Shown here: piece after piece, positions 1-8,423 of the stretch | Layout: each line of letters begins with the position of its first letter | Position numbering within the stretch: the stretch's first letter is position 1 | NCBI GenBank assembly: GCA_003235365.1 | Contig: QJWJ01000358.1 | Span: 1 to 64,000 of the forward strand | Direction of reading: 5' to 3' | Source: Deltaproteobacteria bacterium | GTDB taxonomy: Bacteria > Myxococcota_A > Polyangia > Polyangiales > Polyangiaceae | DNA length: 64,000 nucleotides | The notes under the pieces: model-generated | Database searches by the model: none | The model's input: the letters and a program-made list of their open reading frames with translations, nothing else | Told to the model about the DNA's origin: nothing | Translations under genes and position numbers: made by a program

Positions 1-15
1 GCTGGAGGTGTAGTC

Positions 16-567
16 ATGGACGTCGTCGTCGTCGGGGATGGGCCCGGGGGTCTGAGCGCAGCGCTGTTTCTTGCGAAGAACGGGCTGCAAGTGGTGGTCT
101 TCGGACAGGACAAGACCGCGATGCACTGGGCGCTGCTGAAGAACTACCTGGGTTTCGCGGAGATCCACGGCAGCGAGTTCCAAAAGCGCGCCCGGGAACA
201 AGTGAGCGCTCTCGGCGCGAGAATCGAAGACCGACGCGTGGAGTCGGTCGAGGCGGTGTCCGATGGGTTCGAAACGACCCTCGACGATGGCGAGACCATC
301 GCCAGCCGGTTTCTGATCTTGTCGGAGGGCAAGTCGCCGCGATTGGCGAAGCAGCTCGGACTCGAGTTCAACGAGCAGAAGGGCCTCGAGACGGATCGCA
401 ACGGCAAGACCTCGATGCCTGGGGTTTACGCCGTCGGACGCCTGGCTCGTCCCGGTCGCAGTCAGGCGATCATCAGTGCGGGCGACGGTGCTGCTGCTGC
501 CATCGACATCCTCTCGACCATCAAAGGAGAGGACTTTGCGGATTGGGATTCGCCCCCCGAATCCTGA
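16..567 (+). CDS. Small FAD/NAD(P)-dependent oxidoreductase, thioredoxin-reductase-like
   Basis: The protein has 183 residues and opens with a Rossmann dinucleotide-binding motif, GDGPGGLSAA (residues 7-16). A second flavin-contact type motif lies near the C-terminus (PGVYAVGRLARPG, then ISAGDGAAAA, about residues 134-162). This two-part arrangement is that of the FAD domain of thioredoxin-reductase-like flavoproteins. The length is well below the roughly 310 residues of true thioredoxin reductases, so the NADPH domain is absent. There are no cysteines at all, so no CxxC redox centre. The ATG has a good ribosome-binding site (ggaggtg). The gene converges on the YugP-like gene. The electron donor and substrate cannot be read from the sequence. 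Confidence 0.8.
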   Translation: MDVVVVGDGPGGLSAALFLAKNGLQVVVFGQDKTAMHWALLKNYLGFAEIHGSEFQKRAREQVSALGARIEDRRVESVEAVSDGFETTLDDGETIASRFLILSEGKSPRLAKQLGLEFNEQKGLETDRNGKTSMPGVYAVGRLARPGRSQAIISAGDGAAAAIDILSTIKGEDFADWDSPPES

Positions 568-594
568 CGAATCCCTTCTCGCGATCGGCTGCTG

Positions 595-1290
595 TCAGGC
601 GTCGCGGCGCTCGCCGAAGACGCCCGCTCGCATGAGCAAGTAGACCAACTGCAACACGGCCGAGACGGCGGCGGCGACGTACGTCATGGCTGCGGCGTTG
701 AGTACGGCTTGCGTACCCGCTCGTTCGCTCGGTGTGACCATCCCCGACTTGATGAGGACGGCGACGGCACGCTTCGACGCGTCGAACTCGACGGGTAACG
801 TGACCAGGGTGAACAGCACGAACGCGGTAAACAGGGCAATGCCCACCCAGATCAGGCCAGTGGCATTGAAACCCATGCCCATCGCCGCGACGATGAAGCC
901 CAGGTTCGAACCGATTTGTGCGGGCTTGACCACCCACGAGCGAAACTTCAACGGCCCGTAGGCGGTCGCGTGTTGGATGGCATGCCCGGCTTCGTGGGCG
1001 GCGACGCCGAGCGCGGCCAGCGAACGGCCGTGGTAGACGTCGGGCGATAGGCGTAGCACGCGTGCGGAAGGGTCGTAGTGATCCGACAGGAATCCGGAAA
1101 CCTCCTCCACGCGTACCCCCGCGATCCCGCGCCGTGCCAACAGTTCCCGTGCGGCCTCAGCGCCGGAGCGGCCACTTCGCGCCAAGACCTGGGAGTAGCG
1201 GGCGAACGTGGACTTGACTCGGTGGTTGGCCCAGAAGCTCAGCGCGAGCCCGGGCAACAGGAAGAGCAGGTAGATGGGATCGAAAAACAT
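595..1290 (-). CDS. YugP-type membrane zinc metallopeptidase
   Basis: This 231-residue membrane protein matches the YugP/DUF2265 neutral zinc metallopeptidase family. An N-terminal membrane segment (residues 5-20) is followed by the zinc motif HEAGHAIQHA, with H99, E100 and H103 as predicted metal and catalytic residues. The ARVLRLSPDVYHGRSLAALGV stretch just before it is also typical, with YHGRS immediately upstream of the active site. Two or three further hydrophobic helices follow in residues 120-165 and 195-220, including the VTLPVEFDAS segment usual in the family. Length is normal. The start is an ATG. The physiological substrate of the family is unknown. Confidence 0.88.
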   Translation of the reverse strand: MFFDPIYLLFLLPGLALSFWANHRVKSTFARYSQVLARSGRSGAEAARELLARRGIAGVRVEEVSGFLSDHYDPSARVLRLSPDVYHGRSLAALGVAAHEAGHAIQHATAYGPLKFRSWVVKPAQIGSNLGFIVAAMGMGFNATGLIWVGIALFTAFVLFTLVTLPVEFDASKRAVAVLIKSGMVTPSERAGTQAVLNAAAMTYVAAAVSAVLQLVYLLMRAGVFGERRDA

Positions 1291-1456
1291 GGACTCACGG
1301 TAAGTCGGCGCAGATCCCTGGCAAGGGGGACCAGACCGATTCCTGGCGGCAGGGCGACTGCCGAGCTCGGAACGGTCGCGCCTGGCTTCCGGCCCTTGCG
1401 AAACGGCTGCCGTGCACTATGACTGGGCCCTTCGTTTGCAGCATCGGAGACGACGG

Positions 1457-2170
1457 ATGCACCACGTTCGCTGGAGCCAAGAACGCGGCCATGCCCGACA
1501 CGGCTGGCTCGATTCGCACCACACGTTCTCGTTCGCGGATTACTACGATCCCAACTACATGGGGTTTGGCGCGTTGCGGGTGATCAACGAGGATCGCGTC
1601 GCGCCGAGTGCAGGGTTTCCGACGCACGGTCATCGCGACATGGAGATCATCTCGTACGTGCTGTCTGGGCGTCTGCGACACGAGGACTCGATGGGCAACG
1701 GGTCGGTGATCGTGCCAGGCGAAATCCAGTACATGAGCGCCGGCACCGGCGTTCGGCACAGTGAGTACAACGACGCCGGTGACGAGCCCGTTCACTTCTT
1801 TCAGATTTGGATCGTCCCCAATCGTCGAGGAACCGAGCCCAGTTACGCGCAGCTGCAGATTGACGAGGGGACGCGCTCCAACACCTGGTCCACGCTGGTC
1901 GCGCCCGAGTCAGCACCCGGAGTGATTTCGATCAAACAGGACGTGCGCTTGCTCTCTTCCAAGCTGAGTGACGGGCACGAGCTGTCGTACGTCCTGAAGG
2001 AGGGGCGCGGAGCGTGGCTGCAAGTCGCGCGAGGCAAAGTGGACGTCGTCAGTCAAGCGACGTCGTTGGGAGCCGGCGATGCGCTGGCGTTGGTCGATGA
2101 GCCCCTCGAAATCAGGGCAACGAACGATGCAGAGCTGTTGCTCTTCGAGGTTGTCGTGCCTGCGGGGTGA
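1457..2170 (+). CDS. Pirin family protein (YhhW-like bicupin)
   Basis: This 237-residue protein has the pirin N-terminal cupin. PTHGHRDMEIISYVL carries two metal-binding histidines, and RHSEYN carries the third histidine and the glutamate. The downstream half (LLSSKLSDGHELSYVL onward) is the second, degenerate cupin. Bacterial YhhW-type pirins bind Fe or another divalent metal and some have quercetinase activity; the role here is unknown. I chose the ATG at 1457 rather than an upstream in-frame ATG at 1412. The protein family begins with this MHHVRWSQERGHA-type segment, and ggaga lies just upstream. Confidence 0.9.
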   Translation: MHHVRWSQERGHARHGWLDSHHTFSFADYYDPNYMGFGALRVINEDRVAPSAGFPTHGHRDMEIISYVLSGRLRHEDSMGNGSVIVPGEIQYMSAGTGVRHSEYNDAGDEPVHFFQIWIVPNRRGTEPSYAQLQIDEGTRSNTWSTLVAPESAPGVISIKQDVRLLSSKLSDGHELSYVLKEGRGAWLQVARGKVDVVSQATSLGAGDALALVDEPLEIRATNDAELLLFEVVVPAG

Positions 2171-2224
2171 GAGACAGACGGTAGCGTTACGCCGCAAATC
2201 ACGGCCCGGCGGGACTCAGTGCGG

Positions 2225-3955
2225 TCACTGAATCCACCAATCCACGCTTGCGTAGCTGTTGCCGACCGTGCCGGTCACCTCGATGTAGTAGCGCCCGTCG
2301 GTGTGCGGCGGTGGCGCTTCGAATGTCGACCCTGCGCTCGTACAGGTGGTTTCGACTCCGTTGACCAGTAACTCGTGTCCGGCGAAGTTCCAGCAGCCCA
2401 TCGCGTTGAACGTCGTCAAGTCGTCAGTAGTCCGCCAGCAGCCGCCATTGCTGGGAATGTTGTCGATACGATTGACGATGTTCGTCGCCGGCCAACAGGG
2501 CTCCGCGTGGCACTCGCCGTTGAGACAACGCGCGCCTTCCTCGTCGCAGGCAGCGCCGCAGGCGCCACAATGTTCGACGTTCGACGCTACGTCCACGCAC
2601 GTGTCGGCGCACTTTCGCAAGCCGTCCATGCACGTGCACACGCCGTCCTCACAGGTTTGGAAATCACCGCACGCCGTCGAGCACGTGCCGCAGAACAATT
2701 CGCTGGTTTGCAGATCGGCGCAAGAGGTACCGCAGGCCGTTTCGTTTTCGGGGCAGGCGCACTCCCCTTCGAGACAGCTCAAGTCACCCGTGCACGCCAC
2801 GTCGCATTCGCCGCAATGGGCGTCGTTGGTCACGACGTTGATACACTGTTCTTCACACAACAACTCCCCGGAGGGACAAGTGCACGTGCCTTCGACGCAC
2901 GTTTGCGAATCGACGCAGGCAGTTCCGCAGCTCCCGCAGTTGGCGACGTCGGTATCGACGTCCGTGCAGACGTCGTCACACAACGTTTGATCGTCGGGGC
3001 ACATGCACTCGCCGCTCTCACAAACCTGGCCGTAACCGCACACCACGTCGCATTCGCCGCAGTGGTTCGCGTCGGTCTTCAGATCCGTGCAACTGTCGTC
3101 GCACAACAGCTCGGGTAACTCACAGCGGCAATTGCCGTCGATGCAGATCTGGCCTCCCATGCAAGCCACGTCGCATCCCCCGCAGTGTTCGACGCTGACG
3201 TTGAAGTTGACGCAGCTTTGACCGCACAGCTCGGTGCCATCCTCGCAGTCGAGCTGACACTTGCCATCCGAACAGACCTCGTCGTCTTCGCAGGCGTGAG
3301 CACAGCTGCCGCAATGGGCGGCGTCGGTCGCGAGTTCGACGCACTGTTCGTCACAGTGTTCTCGCTTGTTTGGGCAAACGCACTGCCCGCGTTCGCACTC
3401 GGCGTCGTCGGCGCAGACGGTGCCGCAGCCACCGCAGTTGACGACGTCGTCGAGCGCAACACACTCGCCGTAGCACTCGCGCTCCTTGCCGGCCGCACAC
3501 AGCGGTCCGGTCGGTTCCGATGCCGTCGGACTCGGGGTCTGCGCATCGCTGGTCGACCCCGATGTGGACGCCGAAGGCTGAATGGACATCATCGAGCCGT
3601 CACTACCGGCGTCGGAATTGGAATCGTCGTCGGCCGTGTAGTCACGACTCGTGGCGTTCGGTGGCGTCCGGCCAACGGTGCTATCGGGGCTCGACGGGGC
3701 ATCGTCCTCGCTCGACGTCCGAGTCGATGGCGTCACGTCGACCGGCTTGATGCCGATCGAACTGCTGGGTTTTTGCATCGACGCGGGGTCGGTATCCTGA
3801 AGCAGGTTGTCCCCGTAAACTTCGCACCCGCCCAACGCTAGCAGCGCTGTCAAGTTGACGAGTGCTCCGAACCATCGGGCGCTCGATTCCCTCGCGACGC
3901 GCGCTGTGGGCGTGCGTGCTCCTGAAATGGGTAGGGGAGTCGCTGGCCGTTGCAT
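2225..3955 (-). CDS. Cysteine-rich lipoprotein with eight Stig1-like repeats
   Basis: This 576-residue predicted lipoprotein has a hydrophobic segment (VNLTALLALGGC) ending in a lipobox at C44. A Ser/Pro/Asp-rich linker to about residue 165 follows. Then come eight tandem cysteine-rich repeats of about 42 residues. Each has the form ..LC...C.DL.TD..HCG.C...C......C..G.C.C, as in the plant-named Stig1 family that also occurs in myxobacteria. The last ~90 residues hold no such repeat; they have paired cysteines and aromatic residues, and end in YASVDWWIQ, perhaps a small beta domain. The likely place is the outer membrane or cell surface, with disulfides formed in the periplasm. The ATG at 3955 was chosen because it directly precedes the signal peptide; the open frame runs further upstream without coding character. 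The function is unknown. Confidence 0.85.
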   Translation of the reverse strand: MQRPATPLPISGARTPTARVARESSARWFGALVNLTALLALGGCEVYGDNLLQDTDPASMQKPSSSIGIKPVDVTPSTRTSSEDDAPSSPDSTVGRTPPNATSRDYTADDDSNSDAGSDGSMMSIQPSASTSGSTSDAQTPSPTASEPTGPLCAAGKERECYGECVALDDVVNCGGCGTVCADDAECERGQCVCPNKREHCDEQCVELATDAAHCGSCAHACEDDEVCSDGKCQLDCEDGTELCGQSCVNFNVSVEHCGGCDVACMGGQICIDGNCRCELPELLCDDSCTDLKTDANHCGECDVVCGYGQVCESGECMCPDDQTLCDDVCTDVDTDVANCGSCGTACVDSQTCVEGTCTCPSGELLCEEQCINVVTNDAHCGECDVACTGDLSCLEGECACPENETACGTSCADLQTSELFCGTCSTACGDFQTCEDGVCTCMDGLRKCADTCVDVASNVEHCGACGAACDEEGARCLNGECHAEPCWPATNIVNRIDNIPSNGGCWRTTDDLTTFNAMGCWNFAGHELLVNGVETTCTSAGSTFEAPPPHTDGRYYIEVTGTVGNSYASVDWWIQ

Positions 3956-4303
3956 GGGACGTTGCGGTGCCGCGGGAAAGCGCCGACAACGATTAGGAAT
4001 CAGCGGGGCTTGGGAAGTCAAGCCGAGCACTGACTGGTCACACGCGTCGTGTCGTGCAAAGAATGGTACTGCGATCAACTCGACACCGCGTCGCTCGTGA
4101 CCTTCTGCGACGGCAAGTGTCACCGGAACGATCGCGAAAGCCAGCACTTGCAGCGCGTGCCGCAAACGCTGCTGCGTGCATGGCCACGCCAGGCGACTCT
4201 GGGGTGTGGCGTCGTGCTGAACAGTTGCGGTTGGAGTACAACTCCCCCTGGCGCGGGTACGCACTACCGCGCGCGGCCCGATGGCCGCGAGGCGTCGCTC
4301 GAC
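3956..4303. other. Gene-free stretch between two minus-strand genes
   Basis: About 350 bases lie between the start of the Stig1-like lipoprotein gene and the stop of the MerR gene. Open frames cross it on both strands but show no recognisable motif or coding-like composition. It presumably holds the promoter of the lipoprotein gene. I see no clear promoter box, repeat or RNA gene. Confidence 0.5.
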
Positions 4304-4816
4304 TCACTGCTTCGCCGAGCGTCTGGTTCGTTGTGCGGTGGACCCTGATGATGACGCGCTTGCCTTCGATCGCGAGGACCGAACCCGACGGGGTTCGAGA
4401 GCCTGCTTGGTCGGGGCGCCCCAGGCACCCGATGCGGCGGCGCGGAGCAGCCGTCGAAACGTCGGGCACTCCATGTGTGACGGGGCGCGACAGGCGGCTG
4501 CGTGACGCAATCCGTCTCGCATGGCCGTGAGCTTGCGGATGGTGGCGTCCAGATCGTCGGCTTTTGCGCTGAGCACCCGGCGATCGATACGGGGTTTTCC
4601 ATCTGGGGTGAACATCTGTGCCATCTCGTCGAGTGAGAAGCCCGCGGAACGACCCAGGGCTATCAGGGCGAGACGGTCGATCACTTCGGGGGAAAATAGC
4701 CGCCGCAGCCCGCGCCGTCCGATGGACGCAATCAATCCCTTCTCCTCGTAAAACCGCAACGTTGACGATGGCAGACCGGTTTGGTTTGCGACCTCGGCGA
4801 TGTCTAGGTTCTTCAT
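4304..4816 (-). CDS. MerR family transcriptional regulator
   Basis: This 170-residue regulator has an N-terminal MerR helix-turn-helix. MKNLDIAEVANQTGLPSST is followed by LRFYEEKGLI and RRLFSPEVIDRLALI, the winged part. A dimerisation helix follows (residues 80-110). The effector region carries CRAPSHMECPTF at about residues 115-126; two cysteines and a histidine suggest metal or redox sensing, which is inference. The last ~40 residues are a basic Ser/Arg-rich tail without family resemblance. The ATG at 4816 fits the family start. The gene is divergent from a methyltransferase gene, with a SoxR-box-like dyad between them. It therefore probably regulates that gene and itself. Confidence 0.9.
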   Translation of the reverse strand: MKNLDIAEVANQTGLPSSTLRFYEEKGLIASIGRRGLRRLFSPEVIDRLALIALGRSAGFSLDEMAQMFTPDGKPRIDRRVLSAKADDLDATIRKLTAMRDGLRHAAACRAPSHMECPTFRRLLRAAASGAWGAPTKQALEPRRVRSSRSKASASSSGSTAQRTRRSAKQ

Positions 4817-4820
4817 GGAC

Positions 4821-4851
4821 TTGACCTCGAGTCGACTTGAAGTGCCAGGCT
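4821..4851 (+). promoter_or_regulatory. Candidate MerR-controlled promoter with SoxR-box-like dyad
   Basis: A -35-like TTGACC at 4821-4826 runs directly into the imperfect dyad ACCTCGAGT-cg-ACTTGAAGT (4824-4843). Measured from the -35, the usual MerR-type 19-bp spacer would place the -10 at 4846-4851 (caggct), a weak match. The inner 18 bases match the classical E. coli soxS box at 14 of 18 positions by my own comparison. The reading direction fits the methyltransferase gene, whose ATG is 33 bases downstream. The dyad lies five bases upstream of the divergent merR start codon. Confidence 0.65.
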
Positions 4852-4884
4852 TGGACCATCGTGGCAAGACGAAAGGAGATGCTC

Positions 4885-5739
4885 ATGGATGGTTCGAGTC
4901 ATGAAGAGGAAGGCCAGGCTGCAATGTGGAACGGAGCGGGTGGGCGGTCTTGGGTGGATGCCCAGGCGATGCTCGACCGCATGTTCGAGCCATTCGAGGA
5001 GCTGTTGGTCGAGACGGTCCTCAGCAAGAATCGAACCCAGGTGCTCGACGTGGGCTGTGGCACCGGGGGGACCACCCTCGCCGTCGCACGGAGGTTGGCA
5101 GCGCAGGGGCGGTGTGTCGGCGTCGACATTTCCCAGCCGATGATCGAGCACGCGAGGCGTCGAGCCGCGGCAGAGGAGGTCGGCGTGAGCTTCGTTTGTG
5201 CGGACGCCGAGTCACACCCGTTCGAGCGGGATGGTTTCGACATGGTCGTCTCCCGCTTTGGCGTGATGTTCTTTCAAGACCCGGTCGGCGCGTTTGCCAA
5301 CTTGCGTAGTGCGACTCGGGATGGCGCGGAGCTGTGTGCCATCGTCTGGCGCGGACCCGGCGACAATCCGTTCATGACGACCGCCGAGCGCGCCGCAGCA
5401 TCGGTCATACCGAACGTTCCCCCGCGGCAGGTGGACGCGCCCGGCCAGTTTGGGTTGGCCGATCCGATTCGCGTGCGCCGGATGCTCGAACACAGCGGGT
5501 GGACGTCGATCGACATCACGCCGATTGACGTCGAGTGCCAATTCCCGACGACGGCCCTGGACCGCTATCTGACGCGTTTGGGACCGCTGGGGCGGTTGCT
5601 CACGGAGGCAGACGAGCAAACGAAAGCGCGGGTCTTGACGGCAGTCCGCCCGGCATTCGACGAGTACGTGCACGGCGAGTCCGTTCGTTTCCGTGCGGCG
5701 TGCTGGGTGATTGGTGCTCGAAATGCCCGAGGGCAGTAG
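4885..5739 (+). CDS. Class I SAM-dependent methyltransferase
   Basis: This 284-residue protein has a complete Rossmann methyltransferase core. Motif I is VLDVGCGTGGTTLAVA, motif II acidic VGVDIS, then FVCADAESHPF (post-II) and FDMVVSRFGVMFFQDPV (motif IV region). The nearest general type is the UbiE/Methyltransf_11 group; the substrate cannot be deduced. The ATG at 4885 is preceded by aggag six bases upstream. A second in-frame ATG at 4879 sits too close to it. The gene is divergent from the MerR regulator and is probably its target, so the methyl acceptor may be the toxic compound or signal sensed by that regulator (inference). Confidence 0.88.
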   Translation: MDGSSHEEEGQAAMWNGAGGRSWVDAQAMLDRMFEPFEELLVETVLSKNRTQVLDVGCGTGGTTLAVARRLAAQGRCVGVDISQPMIEHARRRAAAEEVGVSFVCADAESHPFERDGFDMVVSRFGVMFFQDPVGAFANLRSATRDGAELCAIVWRGPGDNPFMTTAERAAASVIPNVPPRQVDAPGQFGLADPIRVRRMLEHSGWTSIDITPIDVECQFPTTALDRYLTRLGPLGRLLTEADEQTKARVLTAVRPAFDEYVHGESVRFRAACWVIGARNARGQ

Positions 5740-5793
5740 AGCCTCGATGGTTGGAGGAACCGGTCGGGTACCAGGGTCGCGTCGCGGACGAGC

Positions 5794-7218
5794 TCACTTC
5801 GCTGGACGAGGCGGCTCCGGTGCACATCCGAGCAAGATCTGAACGACGGGCTCCTCCGCCTCCTCGATCGCCGTGCACGACTGCGGGCAGGCGAGGATTT
5901 GGTTTGGGTCGTCGGGATCGTCGAAGTACCACCCGCTCTCGACGTTCTCACACGCGTCCTCGTCTTCGACGGCTCCCAGAGGCTCCGCCTCTGCCCCCGC
6001 GATGGACAAGGTGACGTTGACCAACCCCGGATCGAAGGTTTCTCCCTCGGGGACTTCGGGGATGCCCCATTGGCACTCGAGCGTCTGGGTTTCCACCACG
6101 GTCATCGTCTCGGTCACCGTTTCGGTTACGGTTACGATGTCGCGGATGCCTGTCAGTGCCTCGAGTAAACTCGCCGAGCCGCTCGCCGAGACGTCGCAGG
6201 CCTCGGCGCCTGCGTCGTCCGGTGTACAGTCGGTGCCCCCGGCGATAGCGATAGCATTGAGCAGGTTGAAACCGTCGTCGTTGACTCCGTCCATGCCGAC
6301 GGTGAAGGTCTGCACCCCGGTGGTCAGACCATCGGCAGCAATGGGCGTCAACGTCGCCGCGGCGTTGGGGTCGACACAGTCGTTTCCGCCCCCGTTGCAT
6401 TCATTGTCGAGCCCGCATCCGCGCGGCTGCCCGTCGGTCACGAGGACCACGACACACTTCTCGTCCGGATTGGCTTCCTGGCGCGCCTGACAGAAACCGA
6501 TTCCGCCCGTCAGTGCGCCGACCGTGGGGGTGCTGCCGTCCGGCTCCGTACCTGCCAGAGAATCGACGATTGCGGATGCATTGTCAGGCAAGACTGCGAC
6601 GTCCACGTCGGGTTGTGAGTGCGCGCTGCCATCGCATTCTGCCGGGTTGTTCTCCCTGTTGCCGCCAGCGTCGGGTGGGTGAAAGTACTGGATTCCGACG
6701 TTGATCCCATCGGATGTGGGATCGTTGACGAAGTCCGTAATTGCGCCAGCGGCTTGGTTCCACTTGCTGTTTTCGGTCCCCTCGCCGCCGTCGGCGTCGT
6801 CGTCCATGCTGCCCGAATTGTCGAGCACGATGTAGATGGCCACTGGCGCCAGCATTTCGGTGGTTATCGTGATTTCTTTCGGAACCTCGACCTCCACGAC
6901 TTCGGGGATGAGCTCGGTGGCCGCGCATGCCGAGTCCTCGGTGATCGGGTCGGCGTCCATTGCCTCCTCGGCGCTTTCGTCAGTGACGAACCCCTCTTCG
7001 TCGCCCACGACCTGGGCGGGACTCCGTGGACCCGTGTCTGTCGACGGCTCTTGCTTGGATTCTTCCAGATCCTCGTCCGAGTCGTTGGCGACGTCCTTCT
7101 TGGTACGCTTGTCGTCGGCATTGCTCGCGCGGCTCTCACCGCTGTTCACTACCGTGCCGCCGCCGGAGCAAGCACTGAACAAACCAACCGTCAAAAGACA
7201 AAAAAGCGCTGATCTCAT
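5794..7218 (-). CDS. Von Willebrand factor A domain lipoprotein
   Basis: This 474-residue secreted protein starts with the signal LFCLLTVGLFSAC, a lipobox at C17. An acidic, repeat-poor linker runs to about residue 115. The VWA domain follows, with MIDAS motif DNSGSM (residues 133-138) and the TVGMDGVND and DGSTPT segments that supply further metal ligands. It resembles the myxobacterial VWA lipoproteins that bind a partner through a divalent metal. The C-terminal region (from about residue 375) is cysteine-containing and ends ILLGCAPEPPRPAK. It converges on the methyltransferase gene. The partner is unknown. Confidence 0.87.
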   Translation of the reverse strand: MRSALFCLLTVGLFSACSGGGTVVNSGESRASNADDKRTKKDVANDSDEDLEESKQEPSTDTGPRSPAQVVGDEEGFVTDESAEEAMDADPITEDSACAATELIPEVVEVEVPKEITITTEMLAPVAIYIVLDNSGSMDDDADGGEGTENSKWNQAAGAITDFVNDPTSDGINVGIQYFHPPDAGGNRENNPAECDGSAHSQPDVDVAVLPDNASAIVDSLAGTEPDGSTPTVGALTGGIGFCQARQEANPDEKCVVVLVTDGQPRGCGLDNECNGGGNDCVDPNAAATLTPIAADGLTTGVQTFTVGMDGVNDDGFNLLNAIAIAGGTDCTPDDAGAEACDVSASGSASLLEALTGIRDIVTVTETVTETMTVVETQTLECQWGIPEVPEGETFDPGLVNVTLSIAGAEAEPLGAVEDEDACENVESGWYFDDPDDPNQILACPQSCTAIEEAEEPVVQILLGCAPEPPRPAK

Positions 7219-7458
7219 TTCGTACCTCGACGTGGGTGTGCCGTTTTATCTCAAGACCTGGCGCGCAGGAGCGGCAAGAAGTCGACTCAGCGGTGCCGCT
7301 GAGGAAAGTTACGGCGAGGTCATTCCACTTCCCAGGCGTTCACCCTCAGACCATACCCGGCTCTGTGAATCGCCGAGTGGTTGCTACCGGCTCGGCAGAG
7401 GTACGGTGCGAGCCTGGACGAACGCGTGCAGGGCTCGGTCACTGTCGCTCCGAATGGG

Positions 7459-7493
7459 CTGGTCACCGATCCCGTTTGCGGATCGGTGACCAG
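7459..7493. terminator. Strong stem-loop, possible terminator
   Basis: A perfect inverted repeat has 14-bp arms (CTGGTCACCGATCC and its complement) around a 7-base loop. It lies 44 bases downstream of the minus-strand reductase gene (stop at 7537). That gene and the VWA gene bound an otherwise gene-free 318-base stretch. No T-run follows on either strand, so intrinsic termination is plausible but unproven. It could instead be an operator-like palindrome or an mRNA-end stabiliser. Confidence 0.5.
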
Positions 7494-7536
7494 ACGAGCG
7501 CGTTCATTGCACCGGTCTTCGGTTCTTCATCGCGGC

Positions 7537-8193
7537 TCAAGTCGCGGGCGCGCGGACCACGTGAACGTTGAAGTCGGGGGTTCCCAACGCGCCCCACAGT
7601 CGCAGCCACAGATGAAGGTACGACTCGGTTCCTCGAGCGGTCGAAATGTCGCCCAAGTCCACGATGTGCTTGTGCCCGAACCATTCGCGAAGAATGCTTT
7701 CCACTTGCTTCTTCGCCTGCGCGTCGTTGCCACTGACGAACACCGTGTGTTCGCCCGGTACGCGTGAGGCGTCCACCATCAGATTGCAGTTGATGGTGTT
7801 GAGCGACTTGACCACCTTGGCGTTGGGAAACCTCCGTTGGACCTGTTCGCCGAGAGAATCGTCGTTGGAGACGAACAAGGTGGGCGGCATTCCCTTCGAG
7901 AAGTCCAAGGGGTTGGAGATGTCGATGACGACCTTGCCGTCCAGCGCCGTTCCCGTCGATTCGAGCGCCGGCATCGTGCCCAGGCCGCTCGTGCAAACGA
8001 ATACCAGTTCGCCGAATGAAGCGGCATCGGCGAAGGTTCCATTGCTTGCGTTGCTGCCTGCTTCCTTTGCCCAGTTGGTTGCCTTTTCGTTGTCGGCGCT
8101 GCGCGCGCCCATCTTCACGTCGTGACCCAGTTCGACCAACTTGGTCGCGATCGTGTTACCCACCATTCCCGTTCCCAATACTCCGATTTTCAT
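7537..8193 (-). CDS. NADPH-dependent F420-reductase-like oxidoreductase (NAD(P)-binding)
   Basis: This 218-residue protein begins with a nucleotide-binding fold, [19 protein letters not shown]. The GARS segment after beta-2 (VKMGARSAD) suggests NADPH over NADH. The middle part, [12 protein letters not shown] and [13 protein letters not shown], is typical of the F420_oxidored/YqeB-like family of small reductases. The family includes archaeal F420:NADP oxidoreductase, but many bacterial members have unknown substrates. The ATG at 8193 has ggag six bases upstream. It is divergent from a LysR regulator, a common regulator-target arrangement. The 230-base gap between them should hold both promoters. 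Confidence 0.85.
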   Translation of the reverse strand: MKIGVLGTGMVGNTIATKLVELGHDVKMGARSADNEKATNWAKEAGSNASNGTFADAASFGELVFVCTSGLGTMPALESTGTALDGKVVIDISNPLDFSKGMPPTLFVSNDDSLGEQVQRRFPNAKVVKSLNTINCNLMVDASRVPGEHTVFVSGNDAQAKKQVESILREWFGHKHIVDLGDISTARGTESYLHLWLRLWGALGTPDFNVHVVRAPAT

Positions 8194-8423
8194 CAGTTTC
8201 TCCATTCTCGTTGCATGGGCCAGCTCTGACTGCTGTTGGCCGTCGATGATTGCTGGTCGTGAGTTCGGCAATCGTCCGAGATTGCCCCCGTGGCTTCTGT
8301 CATCCACGGTCCGTCCCCAGCGGGTTGATTGCCTCGTTGGACGGAAACCTACTGCCCGGCAGCTGCGTTGTCGATGCTTCGGAGAGCTGGTTCTGAAGTG
8401 AATTTTTGTTAACAATCGGAATC

